DNA from: Saccharopolyspora aridisoli
Lineage (GTDB): Bacteria; Actinomycetota; Actinomycetes; Mycobacteriales; Pseudonocardiaceae
Direction of reading: 5' to 3'
Length of the DNA: 50,772 bases
Assembly (NCBI RefSeq): GCF_004348445.1
Contig: NZ_SMKV01000039.1
Span: forward strand, 1-50,772
The notes under the pieces were generated by a model that saw nothing but the letters and a program-made list of their open reading frames with translations, did not search any database and had not been told where the DNA came from. Position 1 is the first letter of the stretch; every line of letters begins with the position of its first letter. Made by a program: the position numbers and the translations under genes. This document shows, one piece after another, positions 8,422-17,830 of this stretch.

Positions 8422-9114
8422 ATGACCCAGCCGGATCGGCCGAACAGCGCCCACAGCGCGGTCGTGTTCGACATGGACGGCGTCCTGGTCGAGAGCGAGC
8501 ACCTGTGGGAGCGGATGTGGACCCGCTTCGCCGCGGCTCGCGGACGCACCTGGACCGGGCAGGAGACCCGGCAGGTCCAGGGCATGAGCGCGCCGGAGTG
8601 GGCCGCGTTCCTCGCCGAGTTCAGCCAAGCCGCTGAATCCGCGGCCGAGACCGAGCGGATCGTGGTCGACGACATGATCACCGCGCTCGACGACGGCGAG
8701 ATCGACCTGCTGGCGGGCGCGGAGAAGATGGTCACCGACGTCGCCGCCCGCGCGCCCATCGCGCTGGCCTCCTCGGCGCCGCGGCGGCTCATCGACGCCG
8801 TCCTCGACCGCCACGGGCTGACCCCGCACTTCTCGGCGACCGTGTCCAGCGCCGAGGTGCCGCGCGGCAAGCCGAGTCCCGACGTGTACCTGGCCGCGGC
8901 CGAGAAGCTCGGTCACGAGCCGCAGCACTGCCTCGCCGTCGAGGACTCCAGCAACGGGTTGCGCGCCGCCGCCCGAGCGGGCATGACGGTGGTGGCCATC
9001 CCCAACGGTGACTACCCGCCTGCCGAGGACGCGCTCGCCGGAGCCGCCCACATCGCCACCGACCTCGACGACGTGCGGCTGAAGCTGGTCGGATCGCTGC
9101 CGCAGGCACGCTGA
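8422..9114 (+). CDS. HAD superfamily phosphatase / beta-phosphoglucomutase-like
   Basis: A 230-residue HAD hydrolase of subfamily IA. The nucleophile motif DMDGV (aspartates at 17 and 19) is at the N-terminus. Motif II threonine/serine is near ALASSAP (114-120), motif III lysine is in RGKPSPD (K150), and motif IV is VEDSSNG (173-179). A helical cap lies between. It is expected to dephosphorylate a sugar phosphate or interconvert phosphate positions. It is the first gene of the operon, with GGGAGG ahead of the ATG. In a pathway with two kinases it may remove a dead-end phosphate; this is speculation. Confidence 0.85.
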   Translation: MTQPDRPNSAHSAVVFDMDGVLVESEHLWERMWTRFAAARGRTWTGQETRQVQGMSAPEWAAFLAEFSQAAESAAETERIVVDDMITALDDGEIDLLAGAEKMVTDVAARAPIALASSAPRRLIDAVLDRHGLTPHFSATVSSAEVPRGKPSPDVYLAAAEKLGHEPQHCLAVEDSSNGLRAAARAGMTVVAIPNGDYPPAEDALAGAAHIATDLDDVRLKLVGSLPQAR

Positions 9115-9156
9115 ACTGAGCTGAGCTCGCACACCTCGCGACAAAGGAGTCTGGAG

Positions 9157-10212
9157 ATGACAAGCGTACTGGCCGCCGGGGACCACTTCGTGCACCCCGA
9201 GGTGTTCGTCGACGCCTTGCGCCGCGCGACCACGCGCGAACTGCGCTTCGACACGCTGAAGCTGCCGTGGCCGGTGGAGCCGTTCGGCCCGGTCGGCAAC
9301 GTGCAGGAGGCCAGCGGCACCGAGCAGCGGCTGCTCGACGCCCTCGGGGGCAACGAGATCGTCGCCACCCAGATGGCGCCGTTCACCGGAGACGTGCTCA
9401 ACGCCGCCGAGAACCTGCAGTTCGTCGGCGTGTGCCGGGGCGGCCCGGTCAACGTCGACCTGCAGGCCGCCACCGACAACGGGGTGATCGTCAGCTACGC
9501 GCCCGGCCGCAACGCGGCTGCCGCAGCCGAGTTCGCGGTGGGGCTCATGCTCGCCGCGCTGCGCCGCATCCCGGGCTCGGACGCCGAGCTCAAGGACGGC
9601 CACTGGCGCGGCGACTACTACGCCTACGAGAACGCGGGCATCGAGCTCGAAGGCTCGACCGCCGGGCTCGTCGGCTACGGCGCGATCGGTCGCATCGTCG
9701 CCCGCGTGCTGCGCGCGTTCGGGGCGAACGTCCTGGTGGCCGACCCGTTCGCGAACGCCGCCGAGGTCGCGGGCGAGGGCGTCGAACTGGTCGAGCTCGA
9801 GGAACTGCTGCGGCGCAGCTCGGTGGTGAGCCTGCACGCGCGGCTGACCCCGGAGACCCGCAACCTGCTCAACGCCGACAACCTCAAGCTGCTGCCGGAA
9901 GGCGCGGTGCTGGTCAACTCGGCGCGCGGCGGGCTGCTGGACTACGCGCCGCTGCCCGACCTGCTGCGCACCGGCAAGCTCGGCGCGCTGGCGGTCGACG
10001 TCTACGACATCGAACCTCCGCCGCGCGACTGGCCGCTGTTCGACGCGCCGAACGTGATCACCACCCCGCACCTGGCCGGTGCCACTCGCCAGACCGCGCA
10101 CCGGGCGGCCGAGATCGTGGCGGGCGAGGTCGCCAGGTTCCTCGACGGGCAGCGGCCGCGGTTCGTGGCCAACCCGGACGTGCTGGCGAAGTTCGGAGAC
10201 CTGCGGCCATGA
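9157..10212 (+). CDS. NAD(P)-dependent D-2-hydroxyacid dehydrogenase family protein
   Basis: A 351-residue protein of the D-isomer-specific 2-hydroxyacid dehydrogenase family. The NAD-binding GYGAIG is at 173-178, followed by VADPF near 195. The catalytic arginine is in NSARGG (R257), the glutamate in DIEPP (E286) and the histidine in TPHLAGA (H305). Family members interconvert 2-oxo acids and D-2-hydroxy acids, or oxidise phosphorylated acids. An AAAGGAG ribosome-binding site precedes ATG 9157. It overlaps the FGGY kinase start by ATGA, so the two products probably act consecutively. This implies a sugar-acid intermediate, not a plain polyol route. Confidence 0.9.
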   Translation: MTSVLAAGDHFVHPEVFVDALRRATTRELRFDTLKLPWPVEPFGPVGNVQEASGTEQRLLDALGGNEIVATQMAPFTGDVLNAAENLQFVGVCRGGPVNVDLQAATDNGVIVSYAPGRNAAAAAEFAVGLMLAALRRIPGSDAELKDGHWRGDYYAYENAGIELEGSTAGLVGYGAIGRIVARVLRAFGANVLVADPFANAAEVAGEGVELVELEELLRRSSVVSLHARLTPETRNLLNADNLKLLPEGAVLVNSARGGLLDYAPLPDLLRTGKLGALAVDVYDIEPPPRDWPLFDAPNVITTPHLAGATRQTAHRAAEIVAGEVARFLDGQRPRFVANPDVLAKFGDLRP

Positions 10213-11669
10213 TCATCGGAGTGGACGTCGGCACCTCGGTGACCAAGGCATCGCTGCTGGGCCGCGACGGGTCGGCGCTGCTGACCCGCGGCGTGCGCTC
10301 GGCTCTGCACCGGCCCGCGCCCGGACTGGTGGAGCAGGACCTCGACGAGGTCGTCGACTCGGTCGTCCAAGTGGTCCGTCAGATCGCGGTCGCGGCCACC
10401 GAACCCGTGCAGGCCCTGGCCATCACCGGCCAGGGCGACGGGCTGTGGCTGCGCGACGAGCACGGGCGCAGCGTCGGGCGGGCCATCTCCTGGCTGGACG
10501 CCCGCGCCGCCGGTGTGCTGCGCGACTGGGAGACCAGCGGTGTGCAGCGCGAGGTGCACGCGCTGACCGGTTCCGGGATGTTCCCCGGTTCGGCCGGGCC
10601 GCTGCTGGCCCACCTCGCCGAGCACGAGCCGGAACGCCTCGAACGCGCAGCCGTCGCCGGGTACTGCGTGGACGCGATCGTCCAGCGCTTCACCGGTGAG
10701 GTCACGGTGGACGCCTCGGACGCCTCGATGCCGTTCCTCGACGTGCCCGAACGCGAGTACTCGACCGAGGCGCTGGAAGCCTGCGGCATCGCCGAGCACC
10801 GCCGCCTGCTGGCCGACACCACCCCCGTCGGCAAGCTCTTCGCGCTCTCCGGCAAGGCCGCGGCCGAACTCGGCCTGCCGTCGGGGCTTCCCGTGTCAGC
10901 CGGGCCGTTCGACCTGCCCGCCTGCGCCTTCGGCTCCGGCGTCAGCGACATCGGCGACGGCAGCCTGGTGATCGGCACGACGCTGGGCTGCCAGGTGCTG
11001 CGCGACGAGGTCGTCATCGACGCCCGCGGTGAGCCCGCCGGGATGTGGCTGGCCACACCGATCCCGCAGCGCTACCTGCGGGTGATGCCCGCGATGGTGG
11101 GCACCGCCAACCTGGACTGGGTGCTGTCGACGACGGGATCGAGCGTCGAGCAGCTGGAGACCATGCTCGCGCAGAGCCGGCCGGGAGCCGGTGGCGTGTC
11201 GGCGCTGTCGTTCCTGTCCTCGTCGGGCGAGCGCGCGCCGTTCGTCGACTCGCGGGCGCGCGGCCAGTTCACCGGGCTCTCGCTGGAGACCACGCCCGCC
11301 GACATGGTGCGCGCGATGTGCGAGGCGGTCGCCTACGCCGCCCGGCACAACCTGGAGAGCGCCGGGCTCAGCGGAGAGGTCGCGGCCTGCGGCGGCGGTG
11401 CCCGTTCGCAGGCGTGGAGCCAGATCTTCGCCGACGTCCTCGGCCGACCCCTGAACGTCCCGCACGAGGAGGGCGTCGGCGCGCGGGGAGCGGCGATGAC
11501 CGCGTGGGATTCGCTGGGCGACCCCGTCGACCGGGAGCAGTGGGCCGCCGACCGCCGCGTCGTGCACCCCGATCCGCGAGCCGTGGAGTTCTACGACCGC
11601 GGCTACCACGACTACTTGACCGCCATCGAACGCGCCCGGCCGCACTGGGCGCCCGTCGAGGAGGGCTGA
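10209..11669 (+). CDS. FGGY family carbohydrate kinase
   Basis: A 486-residue sugar kinase with the ATP-binding N-terminal motif GVDVGTSVTK (4-13). It also has SWLDARA (94-100) and the catalytic aspartate within GPFDLPACAFGSG (D235). The second ASKHA domain contains AACGGGARSQAW. FGGY enzymes phosphorylate pentoses, tetritols, ketoses or sugar acids at a terminal hydroxyl. The start overlaps the dehydrogenase stop (ATGA at 10209-10212), and the next gene begins one base after the stop. It is related in overall layout to xylulose, erythritol and AI-2 kinases, but specificity cannot be read from sequence alone. Confidence 0.9.
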   Translation: MIIGVDVGTSVTKASLLGRDGSALLTRGVRSALHRPAPGLVEQDLDEVVDSVVQVVRQIAVAATEPVQALAITGQGDGLWLRDEHGRSVGRAISWLDARAAGVLRDWETSGVQREVHALTGSGMFPGSAGPLLAHLAEHEPERLERAAVAGYCVDAIVQRFTGEVTVDASDASMPFLDVPEREYSTEALEACGIAEHRRLLADTTPVGKLFALSGKAAAELGLPSGLPVSAGPFDLPACAFGSGVSDIGDGSLVIGTTLGCQVLRDEVVIDARGEPAGMWLATPIPQRYLRVMPAMVGTANLDWVLSTTGSSVEQLETMLAQSRPGAGGVSALSFLSSSGERAPFVDSRARGQFTGLSLETTPADMVRAMCEAVAYAARHNLESAGLSGEVAACGGGARSQAWSQIFADVLGRPLNVPHEEGVGARGAAMTAWDSLGDPVDREQWAADRRVVHPDPRAVEFYDRGYHDYLTAIERARPHWAPVEEG

Positions 11670-11670
11670 C

Positions 11671-13401
11671 GTGACGCGCTTGTACGACGATCCGGCCACT
11701 TTCACCGAGGACATGGTCACCGGGTTCGTGGCCGCGCACCCCGATCACGTGCGCCGCGTCGCCGGCGGCGTGGTGCGCTCCCGCCCGGCCCGGCCGGGCA
11801 AGGTCGCGGTGGTCACCGGCGGCGGATCCGGTCACTACCCCGCGTTCTGCGGAGTCGTCGGGCCCGGTTTCGCCGACGGCGCGGTGATCGGCAACATCTT
11901 CACCTCGCCATCGGCCGCCGACGCCTACTCCGTGGCGCGCGCGGCCGACCGAGGAGCTGGAGTGGTGTTCTCCTTCGGCAACTACGCCGGCGACAACATG
12001 AACTTCGGGCTCGCCGTGGAACGCCTGCGACGCGAGGGGACTCGCGCGCACAACGTGGTGGTCACCGACGACGTCGCCAGCGCTCCCGCCGACGAGCAGA
12101 CCAAGCGACGCGGCGTGGTGGGCGATTTCGTGGTCTTCAAGGTCGCCTCCGCTGCGGCCGAGGAGGGCTACGACTTCGACGAGGTGGTGCGCGTCGCCGA
12201 GCACGCCAACGCGCGCACCCGCAGCCTCGGCGTCGCATTCGACGGCTGCACCTTGCCCGGCCAGGACCACCCGCTGTTCGAGGTGCCCGAAGGTCGCATG
12301 GGCTTGGGGCTGGGCATCCACGGCGAGCCCGGGGTGTCCGAGACGCCGATGCCCTCGGCGTCGGAACTGGCGAAAACCCTGGTGGACGGCTTGCTGGCCG
12401 AGGCTCCGGCCGAAGGCGGACGGGTCACCGCGATCCTCAACGGGCTCGGTGCCACCAAGTACGAAGAACTGTTCGTGGTGTGGGCAACCGCGTCCCGGCT
12501 GCTGGCCGAGGCCGGTGTCGAGGTCGTCGCGCCGGAGGTGGGGGAGCTGGTGACCAGCCTGGACATGGCCGGTTGCTCGCTGACCCTGACCTGGCTGGAC
12601 GACGAGCTCGAACGGCTCTGGCTCGCCCCGGCGGACACCCCCGCCTACCGCAGGGGATTCGTCGAAGCGCCCACTTCGGACGTCGAGGTCGAGGACCCGG
12701 TGGTGGCCGAACCGGAAGTCGTGGTCGCACCGGAGCAGGGGCAGGCCACGGCCGCCGTGGCGGTCGCGTCGTTGCGTGCGGTCGCGGAGCTGTTGCGCGA
12801 CAACGAGGACGAGCTCGGGCGACTCGACGCCATCGCGGGCGATGGTGATCACGGACGCGGCATGACGCGCGGCAGCTCGGCGGCGGTCGAAGCCGCTGAA
12901 GCCGCAGCAGCCCAGGGCGTCGGTCCCGCGGCCGTGCTGCTCGCGGCCGGCGACGCGTGGGCGTCGAAGGCCGGCGGGACCTCGGGAGTGCTGTGGGGAG
13001 CGGCACTGCGCTCCTTCGGTGACCTGCTGCCCGACGACCGCGAGGCTCGCGCGGCAGACCTGGTGTCCGGTGCCGAGGCCGCGCTCACCTCGGTGCAGCG
13101 CCTCGGGCGCGCCGAACTCGGGGACAAGACCTTGGTCGACGCCTTGGTGCCGTTCGCCGAGGAGCTCCGCGGAGCGGTCGACGAGGGCAGCGGGGGAGCC
13201 GCGGCGTGGCGGCGCGCGGCGGCGGTGGCGACCAAGGCGGCCACCACCACCGCGGAACTGCGGCCCCGGACGGGCCGGGCCAGGCCGCTGGCCGAACGCA
13301 GCGTGGGCACACCGGACCCGGGCGCGACGTCGCTGGCGCTCGTGCTCACCCGGGTCGGAGAGCTGATCGGCGAACACTCCGGAGGGGGAGAGGACCAGTG
13401 A
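11671..13401 (+). CDS. fused DhaK-DhaL dihydroxyacetone/erythrulose-type kinase
   Basis: A 576-residue single-chain, ATP-type ketose kinase starting at GTG. The DhaK domain has GGGSGHYP (50-57) and the substrate-anchoring histidine in GIHGEPG (H217), which forms a hemiaminal with the ketone. After an acidic linker near 340-358 comes DhaL with DGDHGRG (391-397) and KAGGTSG, which bind ATP through two magnesium ions. Relatives phosphorylate dihydroxyacetone, and some mycobacterial homologues act on D- or L-erythrulose. Next to RpiB, a tetrulose kinase role is attractive, giving erythrulose 4-phosphate for isomerisation. That substrate is an inference. Confidence 0.9.
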   Translation: MTRLYDDPATFTEDMVTGFVAAHPDHVRRVAGGVVRSRPARPGKVAVVTGGGSGHYPAFCGVVGPGFADGAVIGNIFTSPSAADAYSVARAADRGAGVVFSFGNYAGDNMNFGLAVERLRREGTRAHNVVVTDDVASAPADEQTKRRGVVGDFVVFKVASAAAEEGYDFDEVVRVAEHANARTRSLGVAFDGCTLPGQDHPLFEVPEGRMGLGLGIHGEPGVSETPMPSASELAKTLVDGLLAEAPAEGGRVTAILNGLGATKYEELFVVWATASRLLAEAGVEVVAPEVGELVTSLDMAGCSLTLTWLDDELERLWLAPADTPAYRRGFVEAPTSDVEVEDPVVAEPEVVVAPEQGQATAAVAVASLRAVAELLRDNEDELGRLDAIAGDGDHGRGMTRGSSAAVEAAEAAAAQGVGPAAVLLAAGDAWASKAGGTSGVLWGAALRSFGDLLPDDREARAADLVSGAEAALTSVQRLGRAELGDKTLVDALVPFAEELRGAVDEGSGGAAAWRRAAAVATKAATTTAELRPRTGRARPLAERSVGTPDPGATSLALVLTRVGELIGEHSGGGEDQ

Positions 13402-13874
13402 GCGAACAGCCGTACCGCATCGTCGTCGGATCCGACGACGCCGGGCTGGAGTACAAGAACGCGCTGAAGGAGGACCTGGAGAACGACTCCCGGGTCGCCT
13501 CCGTGGTCGATGTCGGAGTCGGCAACGACGAGCACACCGCCTACCCGCACGTGGCGGTCCAGGCCGCCCGGTTGGTCGCCGAGGGGTCGGCCGACCGGGC
13601 GCTGCTGGTGTGCGGAACCGGGCTCGGCGTGGCGATCAGCGCCAACAAGGTGCCCGGGATCAGGGCGGTCACCGCGCACGACGGCTACTCGGTCGAGCGC
13701 TCGGTGCTGAGCAACAACGCGCAGGTGCTGTGCTTCGGGCAGCGCGTGATCGGGCTCGAACTGGCCCGCAAGCTCGTCGGTGAGTGGCTCGACTACCGTT
13801 TCGACACGAGTTCGGCGTCGGCTGAGAAGGTCGCGGCGATCGACGGCTACGAGGGCACCGGGGTGGCCTGTTGA
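13398..13874 (+). CDS. rpiB: RpiB/LacAB family sugar-phosphate isomerase
   Basis: A 158-residue isomerase of the RpiB fold. The phosphate- and substrate-binding [13 protein letters not shown] begins at the catalytic-type C72; H94 lies in VTAHDGYS, and [10 protein letters not shown] follows. RpiB proteins interconvert ribulose and ribose 5-phosphates or allose/allulose phosphates. In erythritol-type pathways a homologue converts D-erythrulose 4-phosphate to D-erythrose 4-phosphate. The GTG start overlaps the kinase stop by four bases (13398-13401), which supports coupled action with the DhaK-DhaL kinase. The symbol follows the family, not a proven ribose 5-phosphate role. Confidence 0.85.
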   Translation: MSEQPYRIVVGSDDAGLEYKNALKEDLENDSRVASVVDVGVGNDEHTAYPHVAVQAARLVAEGSADRALLVCGTGLGVAISANKVPGIRAVTAHDGYSVERSVLSNNAQVLCFGQRVIGLELARKLVGEWLDYRFDTSSASAEKVAAIDGYEGTGVAC

Positions 13875-13884
13875 ACGGGAAGGG

Positions 13885-14532
13885 ATGAGCTCATTGCGTT
13901 TGGCCGAGCAGCGCGGCGAGGTCATCGACATCGCGCGGCGGATGACCTCCGACCGGCTGGTGGTGGGAACCTCCGGCAACGTGTCGGTGCGCAGCGGCGA
14001 CCTCGTCGCGGTCACGCCCTCGGGAGTGGAGTACGACGAGCTGCGGCCGGTGGACATCCCGCTGGTCGACCTCAGCGGTGAGGTCGTGGAGGGCGAGCTC
14101 AAGCCCACCTCCGAACTGCCGATGCACCTCAGCGCCTACGTCGAGCACGACGCGGGCGCGGTCGTGCACACCCACTCGCTGCACGCCACGGCGCTGTCGC
14201 TGCTGCGGAACGAGGTTCCGGCCGTGCACTACCAGCTGGCCGACTACGGCGGTGCCGTGCGCGTCGCCGACTACGCCACCTTCGGCACCGACGCCCTCGC
14301 GGTGTCGATGTCCGAGGCGCTGCGCGACCGCAACGGCTGCATCCTCCGCAACCACGGCACGGTCACCATCGGCCAAAGCCTCAGCAAGGCCTACAACCGG
14401 GCCCGGCAGCTCGAATGGCTCTGCGAGCTGTGGCTCACGGCCGCCAAGCTCGGCGACCCGGCCGTCCTCTCGGACGGAGAACTCGCCCACTGCGCAACCC
14501 TCTTCGCGGGCTACGGCCAATCGGTTCGCTGA
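13885..14532 (+). CDS. class II aldolase/adducin family protein
   Basis: A 215-residue zinc-dependent aldolase of the fuculose/rhamnulose-phosphate aldolase and ribulose-phosphate epimerase fold. Zinc ligands are H95 and H97 in VHTHSLH and H157 in RNHGTV; the acid E77 lies in PTSELPMH. GTSGNVSVR at 28-36 binds phosphate. These enzymes cleave a ketose phosphate to DHAP plus an aldehyde, or decarboxylate 3-oxo-tetronate phosphates. It is the last gene of the operon, ten bases after rpiB. With a 2-hydroxyacid dehydrogenase upstream, a decarboxylase-like role is also possible. Confidence 0.88.
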   Translation: MSSLRLAEQRGEVIDIARRMTSDRLVVGTSGNVSVRSGDLVAVTPSGVEYDELRPVDIPLVDLSGEVVEGELKPTSELPMHLSAYVEHDAGAVVHTHSLHATALSLLRNEVPAVHYQLADYGGAVRVADYATFGTDALAVSMSEALRDRNGCILRNHGTVTIGQSLSKAYNRARQLEWLCELWLTAAKLGDPAVLSDGELAHCATLFAGYGQSVR

Positions 14533-14619
14533 TGCCGCGCGTTCACCGCTCGGTGTGATGTCAGGCTGGTAACGCCGGTGTGATCGGGGTTCGTCCCGGT
14601 GAAACGTGGTGCCTGAAGC

Positions 14620-15933
14620 ATGGGGGACATGACTCCCAGCGAGCACCGCCGAGCCCACGGGGACTGGACCTGCGAGATCATCGAGCTGGCGGCGCTGTTC
14701 CTCGTCGCAGGCGCGGCGAACCTCATCGTCACCGGCGTGCGCAGCCACTCCGCCGCGACGCTGGTGCTGATGTCCCTCGGAGCGGCGCTGCTGGTGGCGG
14801 GGGCCGCGCGGTGGTGGTCGCGTCGCGGCACCGCCCCCATGACGACCGAGGACGGAGCGGAACCGGTCCCATCAGAAGTGGCGTTCGTCCCGCAGAACCT
14901 GTGGCGGCTGCGGGCTCGCGTCACCGACACACCTGGCCGCCTGGCGAAGCTGGCCGGGGCGCTGGCGGCGCTCGGCGGCGACATCCGCACCATGCAGGTG
15001 CACCCGGTCGCCGACGGGGCGGTCGACGAGGTGCTGCTGCACGTTCCCACCCGGATACGGCACGCCGACCTGGTCGCCGCGGTGGAGAGCGCCGGTGGCT
15101 ACGACGTGACCGCCTCGCGCGCAGACGTCCGCGAACTCGACGACGTGCCCACTCGCACCGCCAACCTCGCGGACGACCTGGTCAACGGCCGGACAGACCT
15201 GGTGCGCAGCCTGCGCTCGCTGCTCGGGCACGTCGACGTGCGCTGGCAGGAGGAACCCGAGCCGTCACTGGAATCCGGGGTCTTCACCGAGACCGCGATG
15301 TGCCTGGCCGAACCCGGCGGCGGGTTCCTCGTGCTGACCCGGCCGGGAGGAGCGTTCACCCCGGCCGAGTTCGCGCGCTCCCGCGCCATGGTCGAGCTGG
15401 TCACCAGCTGTCGTGCTCGCGTTCGCCCGATCGAGCGGATCGCGACGACGTCAGGCAAGATCGAGCTGACCTTGCGCCCGGCGGATCGCGCAGACCTCGC
15501 CCTGGTCGCCGAGTTCCACGAGCGCTGCTCCAGCGCGGCGCGCTTCCGCCGCTACTTCAGCCCCGGACCTGCCCCGGGCGAACGAGGGCTGCGACTGCTG
15601 CTGACCCCGGCTCTGGGGCGCTCCACGCTGGCGTTCGGGCCGCAGGGCGAGGTCGTGGGGATGGGAAACCTGATGTACGACGGCGACAGCGGCGAGCTCG
15701 CCCTGCTGGTGCGCGACGACTGGCAGCGCCGGGGCGTGGGCGCGGTGCTCGCCCAGCAGATCGTCGAACAGGCCACCGAGCTCGGGATCAGGACGCTCAC
15801 CGCGCACACCCACGTCGACAACACCGCGATCTCCCGCACGCTGCGGGGCGCCGGGATGAAGCTCGTCGGTGCGCCCGAACCCGGCGAGTGGAGCTGGTCG
15901 CGAGACCTCACCCCGCTCGCACGGGCCGAGTAG
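14620..15933 (+). CDS. membrane-anchored ACT domain - GNAT acetyltransferase fusion
   Basis: A 437-residue protein with an unusual domain order. Two hydrophobic helices lie at about 22-65 (ELAALFLVAGAANL, TLVLMSLGAALLVAGAA). An ACT-like regulatory domain follows at about 90-165 (LRARVTDTPGRLAKLAGALAAL). The C-terminus is a GNAT fold at about 285-430 with the acetyl-CoA motif RDDWQRRGVGAVLAQ. ACT domains bind small ligands such as amino acids, so the acetyltransferase may be ligand-controlled at the membrane. The target is unknown. ATG 14620 is used; ATG 14629 three codons later is an equally possible start. It is monocistronic, facing idi across a hairpin. Confidence 0.8.
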   Translation: MGDMTPSEHRRAHGDWTCEIIELAALFLVAGAANLIVTGVRSHSAATLVLMSLGAALLVAGAARWWSRRGTAPMTTEDGAEPVPSEVAFVPQNLWRLRARVTDTPGRLAKLAGALAALGGDIRTMQVHPVADGAVDEVLLHVPTRIRHADLVAAVESAGGYDVTASRADVRELDDVPTRTANLADDLVNGRTDLVRSLRSLLGHVDVRWQEEPEPSLESGVFTETAMCLAEPGGGFLVLTRPGGAFTPAEFARSRAMVELVTSCRARVRPIERIATTSGKIELTLRPADRADLALVAEFHERCSSAARFRRYFSPGPAPGERGLRLLLTPALGRSTLAFGPQGEVVGMGNLMYDGDSGELALLVRDDWQRRGVGAVLAQQIVEQATELGIRTLTAHTHVDNTAISRTLRGAGMKLVGAPEPGEWSWSRDLTPLARAE

Positions 15934-15937
15934 CGCA

Positions 15938-15972
15938 CACCGAGCGGATTCCGGGACCGCTCGGTGTTGCGC
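15938..15972. terminator. bidirectional terminator between ACT-GNAT gene and idi
   Basis: CACCGAGCGG (15938-15947) pairs perfectly with CCGCTCGGTG (15957-15966). The stem can extend through GCGCA/TGCGC with one bulged base. It sits just after the plus-strand stop and before the minus-strand idi stop, so it can serve both transcripts. Confidence 0.65.
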
Positions 15973-15977
15973 GGTTC

Positions 15978-16571
15978 TCAGGCCACGCGGGCTGCCGGTG
16001 GCAGAGTCGTCGGGGCGCCGATGGGCCACTGCGCCGGTTCGGGCCCCAGCTCGGTGAGCTCGCGCACCTGCAGCGCGCACCAGGGGGAGACCTCGGTGTC
16101 ACCGGAGAGGACCCCGGTGCTGAACTCCTTCCAGCGCACCCAACGGGTCGAGGCGACCTCGTCCGGGTTGGGCGCGGGGGTGCCGTCTGTGAAAGCGACG
16201 AACACCGGGCACATCTCGTTCTCCGTGACCCCGTTGTCCATTGTGGCCTGGTAGCGGAACGCGGGCAGCGCCAGTTCGAGCCCGCGCACCGCCAAGCCGA
16301 GCTCTTCGCCGAGCCGGCGGGTGATGGCGGCCTTCATCTCCTCCTCTGGAGCCGGGTGACCGCAGCAGGTGTTGGTCCACACGCTCGGGAAGGTCCGCTT
16401 GTGGTGCGCCCGCTGGGTGAGCAGAAATTCGCCGTGGTCGTTGAACACGTAGCAGGAGAACGCCAAGTGCAGCGGCGTCTCCTGGTGGTGCACGGTCGCC
16501 TTGTCCTCGACGCCGATAGCCTGGCCGGCTTCGTCGAGCAGGACCACCTGTTCCACGTGCGGTACCTCCAT
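15978..16571 (-). CDS. idi: isopentenyl-diphosphate delta-isomerase, type 1
   Basis: A 197-residue Nudix-fold isomerase that interconverts IPP and DMAPP for isoprenoid synthesis in the cytoplasm. The catalytic cysteine is in TNTCCGHP (C69), the glutamates in ENEMCPVF (117-119), and the Nudix-like helix is EEEMKAAITRRLGEELG at 76-92. WTNTCCGHP and the length match type 1 enzymes closely. ATG 16571 begins MEVPHVEQVVLLDE and is the natural start; a longer in-frame extension upstream is low-complexity and unlike the family. It stands alone and divergent from the M28 peptidase. Confidence 0.95.
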   Translation of the reverse strand: MEVPHVEQVVLLDEAGQAIGVEDKATVHHQETPLHLAFSCYVFNDHGEFLLTQRAHHKRTFPSVWTNTCCGHPAPEEEMKAAITRRLGEELGLAVRGLELALPAFRYQATMDNGVTENEMCPVFVAFTDGTPAPNPDEVASTRWVRWKEFSTGVLSGDTEVSPWCALQVRELTELGPEPAQWPIGAPTTLPPAARVA

Positions 16572-16827
16572 GGGTTGGTGGGGTGTCGCCCCAGCTTGCC
16601 TCAGCGCCGCCGGGAGAACAACGCGAGCCTCGATCTGCCGAGCGCATCGAGCGTCCGGTTGTGCTCTGCTCTGCAACCGCGAACCCCGCCGCGCGTACGG
16701 GAAAAACGTGTTGTTGAGGCGACTTCTGGTCAAAGCGGTCTTCCTCGTGACTCACGCCGATACGTTCGCTTGGCGAATGCGCGATCGATCGAGATCGACT
16801 CCGACATCGACGAAGGGGATCGCGGAG

Positions 16828-17802
16828 ATGCCGAACCGCCCGATGCTCGTCACCGCCGCCGCGCTCGCGGCGGCCGCAGCGCTGGTGCTGCCGACCGCGG
16901 CCGTTGCCGACAACAGCGCACGCGCTGGTGCCATGGCCGTGCAGGACCACCTGCAGGAATTGCAGGACATCGCCGGTGCGAACGGCGGGAACCGAGCCTC
17001 CGGGACGCCCGGCTACCAGGCTTGCCTGGACTACATCAAGGGCAAGCTGGACGAAGCCGGCTTCGTCACGACGGTCCAGGAGTTCGACTCCCTCGGCGGT
17101 CCCACCTACAACCTGATCGCCGAAACGCCGGGTGGCGATGCCAACAAGGTCGTCATGTTCGGCGCCCACCTGGACAGCGTGGGCGAGGGGCCTGGGATCA
17201 ACGACAACGGAACCGGTGCGGCCGCGATCCTGCAGGCAGCGCTCGACCACGCGGCGGGTGGTGAGACGCCGACCAACAAGCTCCGCTTCGCCTTCTGGGG
17301 CGCGGAGGAAGAGGGTCTGGTGGGCTCCACCCACTACGTGGAGACGCTGCCGGAGACCGAGCACGGGAAGATCGCCGCTTACCTGAACTTCGACATGGTC
17401 GGCTCGCCCAACGCAGGCTACTTCACCTACGACGGCGACGACTCGGACGGCGTTGGTGCGGGCCCGGGCCCGGAGGGGTCGGCGCAGATCGAGGAGCTGC
17501 TCAACGACTCGCTGGGTGCGGCGGGCACGCCCGCGGAGGGCACCGATTTCGACGGTCGTTCCGACTACGGCCCGTTCATCGAGGTCGGCATCCCGGCCGG
17601 CGGCACCTTCACGGGCGCCGAGGAGACCAAGAGCCCGGAGCAGGCCGAGAAGTGGGGCGGCCAGGCGGGTCAAGCCTTCGACGCCTGCTACCACCAGGCG
17701 TGCGACACCGTCGAGAACGTCGACGCCCAAGCCTTGGAGCGCAACTTCGCGGCCATCGCCAATGCCGTGAAGACCTACGCCGCGCAGTTCCCGCAGCCGT
17801 AG
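16828..17802 (+). CDS. secreted M28 family zinc aminopeptidase
   Basis: A 324-residue exported aminopeptidase resembling Streptomyces griseus leucine aminopeptidase. The signal peptide spans about 1-28 (alanine/leucine-rich, ending near TAAVADN). The dinuclear zinc site is visible: H114 in GAHLDSVG, D126 in INDNGTG, the catalytic E160 with ligand E161 in WGAEEEG, D189 in FDMVG and H289 in ACYHQACD. Flanking cysteines C287 and C292 probably form a disulfide. It releases N-terminal hydrophobic amino acids from peptides outside the cell. ATG 16828 follows CGGAG and places the signal peptide correctly. A strong terminator follows. Confidence 0.92.
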   Translation: MPNRPMLVTAAALAAAAALVLPTAAVADNSARAGAMAVQDHLQELQDIAGANGGNRASGTPGYQACLDYIKGKLDEAGFVTTVQEFDSLGGPTYNLIAETPGGDANKVVMFGAHLDSVGEGPGINDNGTGAAAILQAALDHAAGGETPTNKLRFAFWGAEEEGLVGSTHYVETLPETEHGKIAAYLNFDMVGSPNAGYFTYDGDDSDGVGAGPGPEGSAQIEELLNDSLGAAGTPAEGTDFDGRSDYGPFIEVGIPAGGTFTGAEETKSPEQAEKWGGQAGQAFDACYHQACDTVENVDAQALERNFAAIANAVKTYAAQFPQP

Positions 17803-17830
17803 AGCTCAAGCCATCGGGAGAGGGAAGAGG

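Noticed and set aside
8191..10101. Minus-strand open frame of 636 codons
   Set aside because: Antisense to the HAD and hydroxyacid dehydrogenase genes, both of which have complete catalytic motifs.
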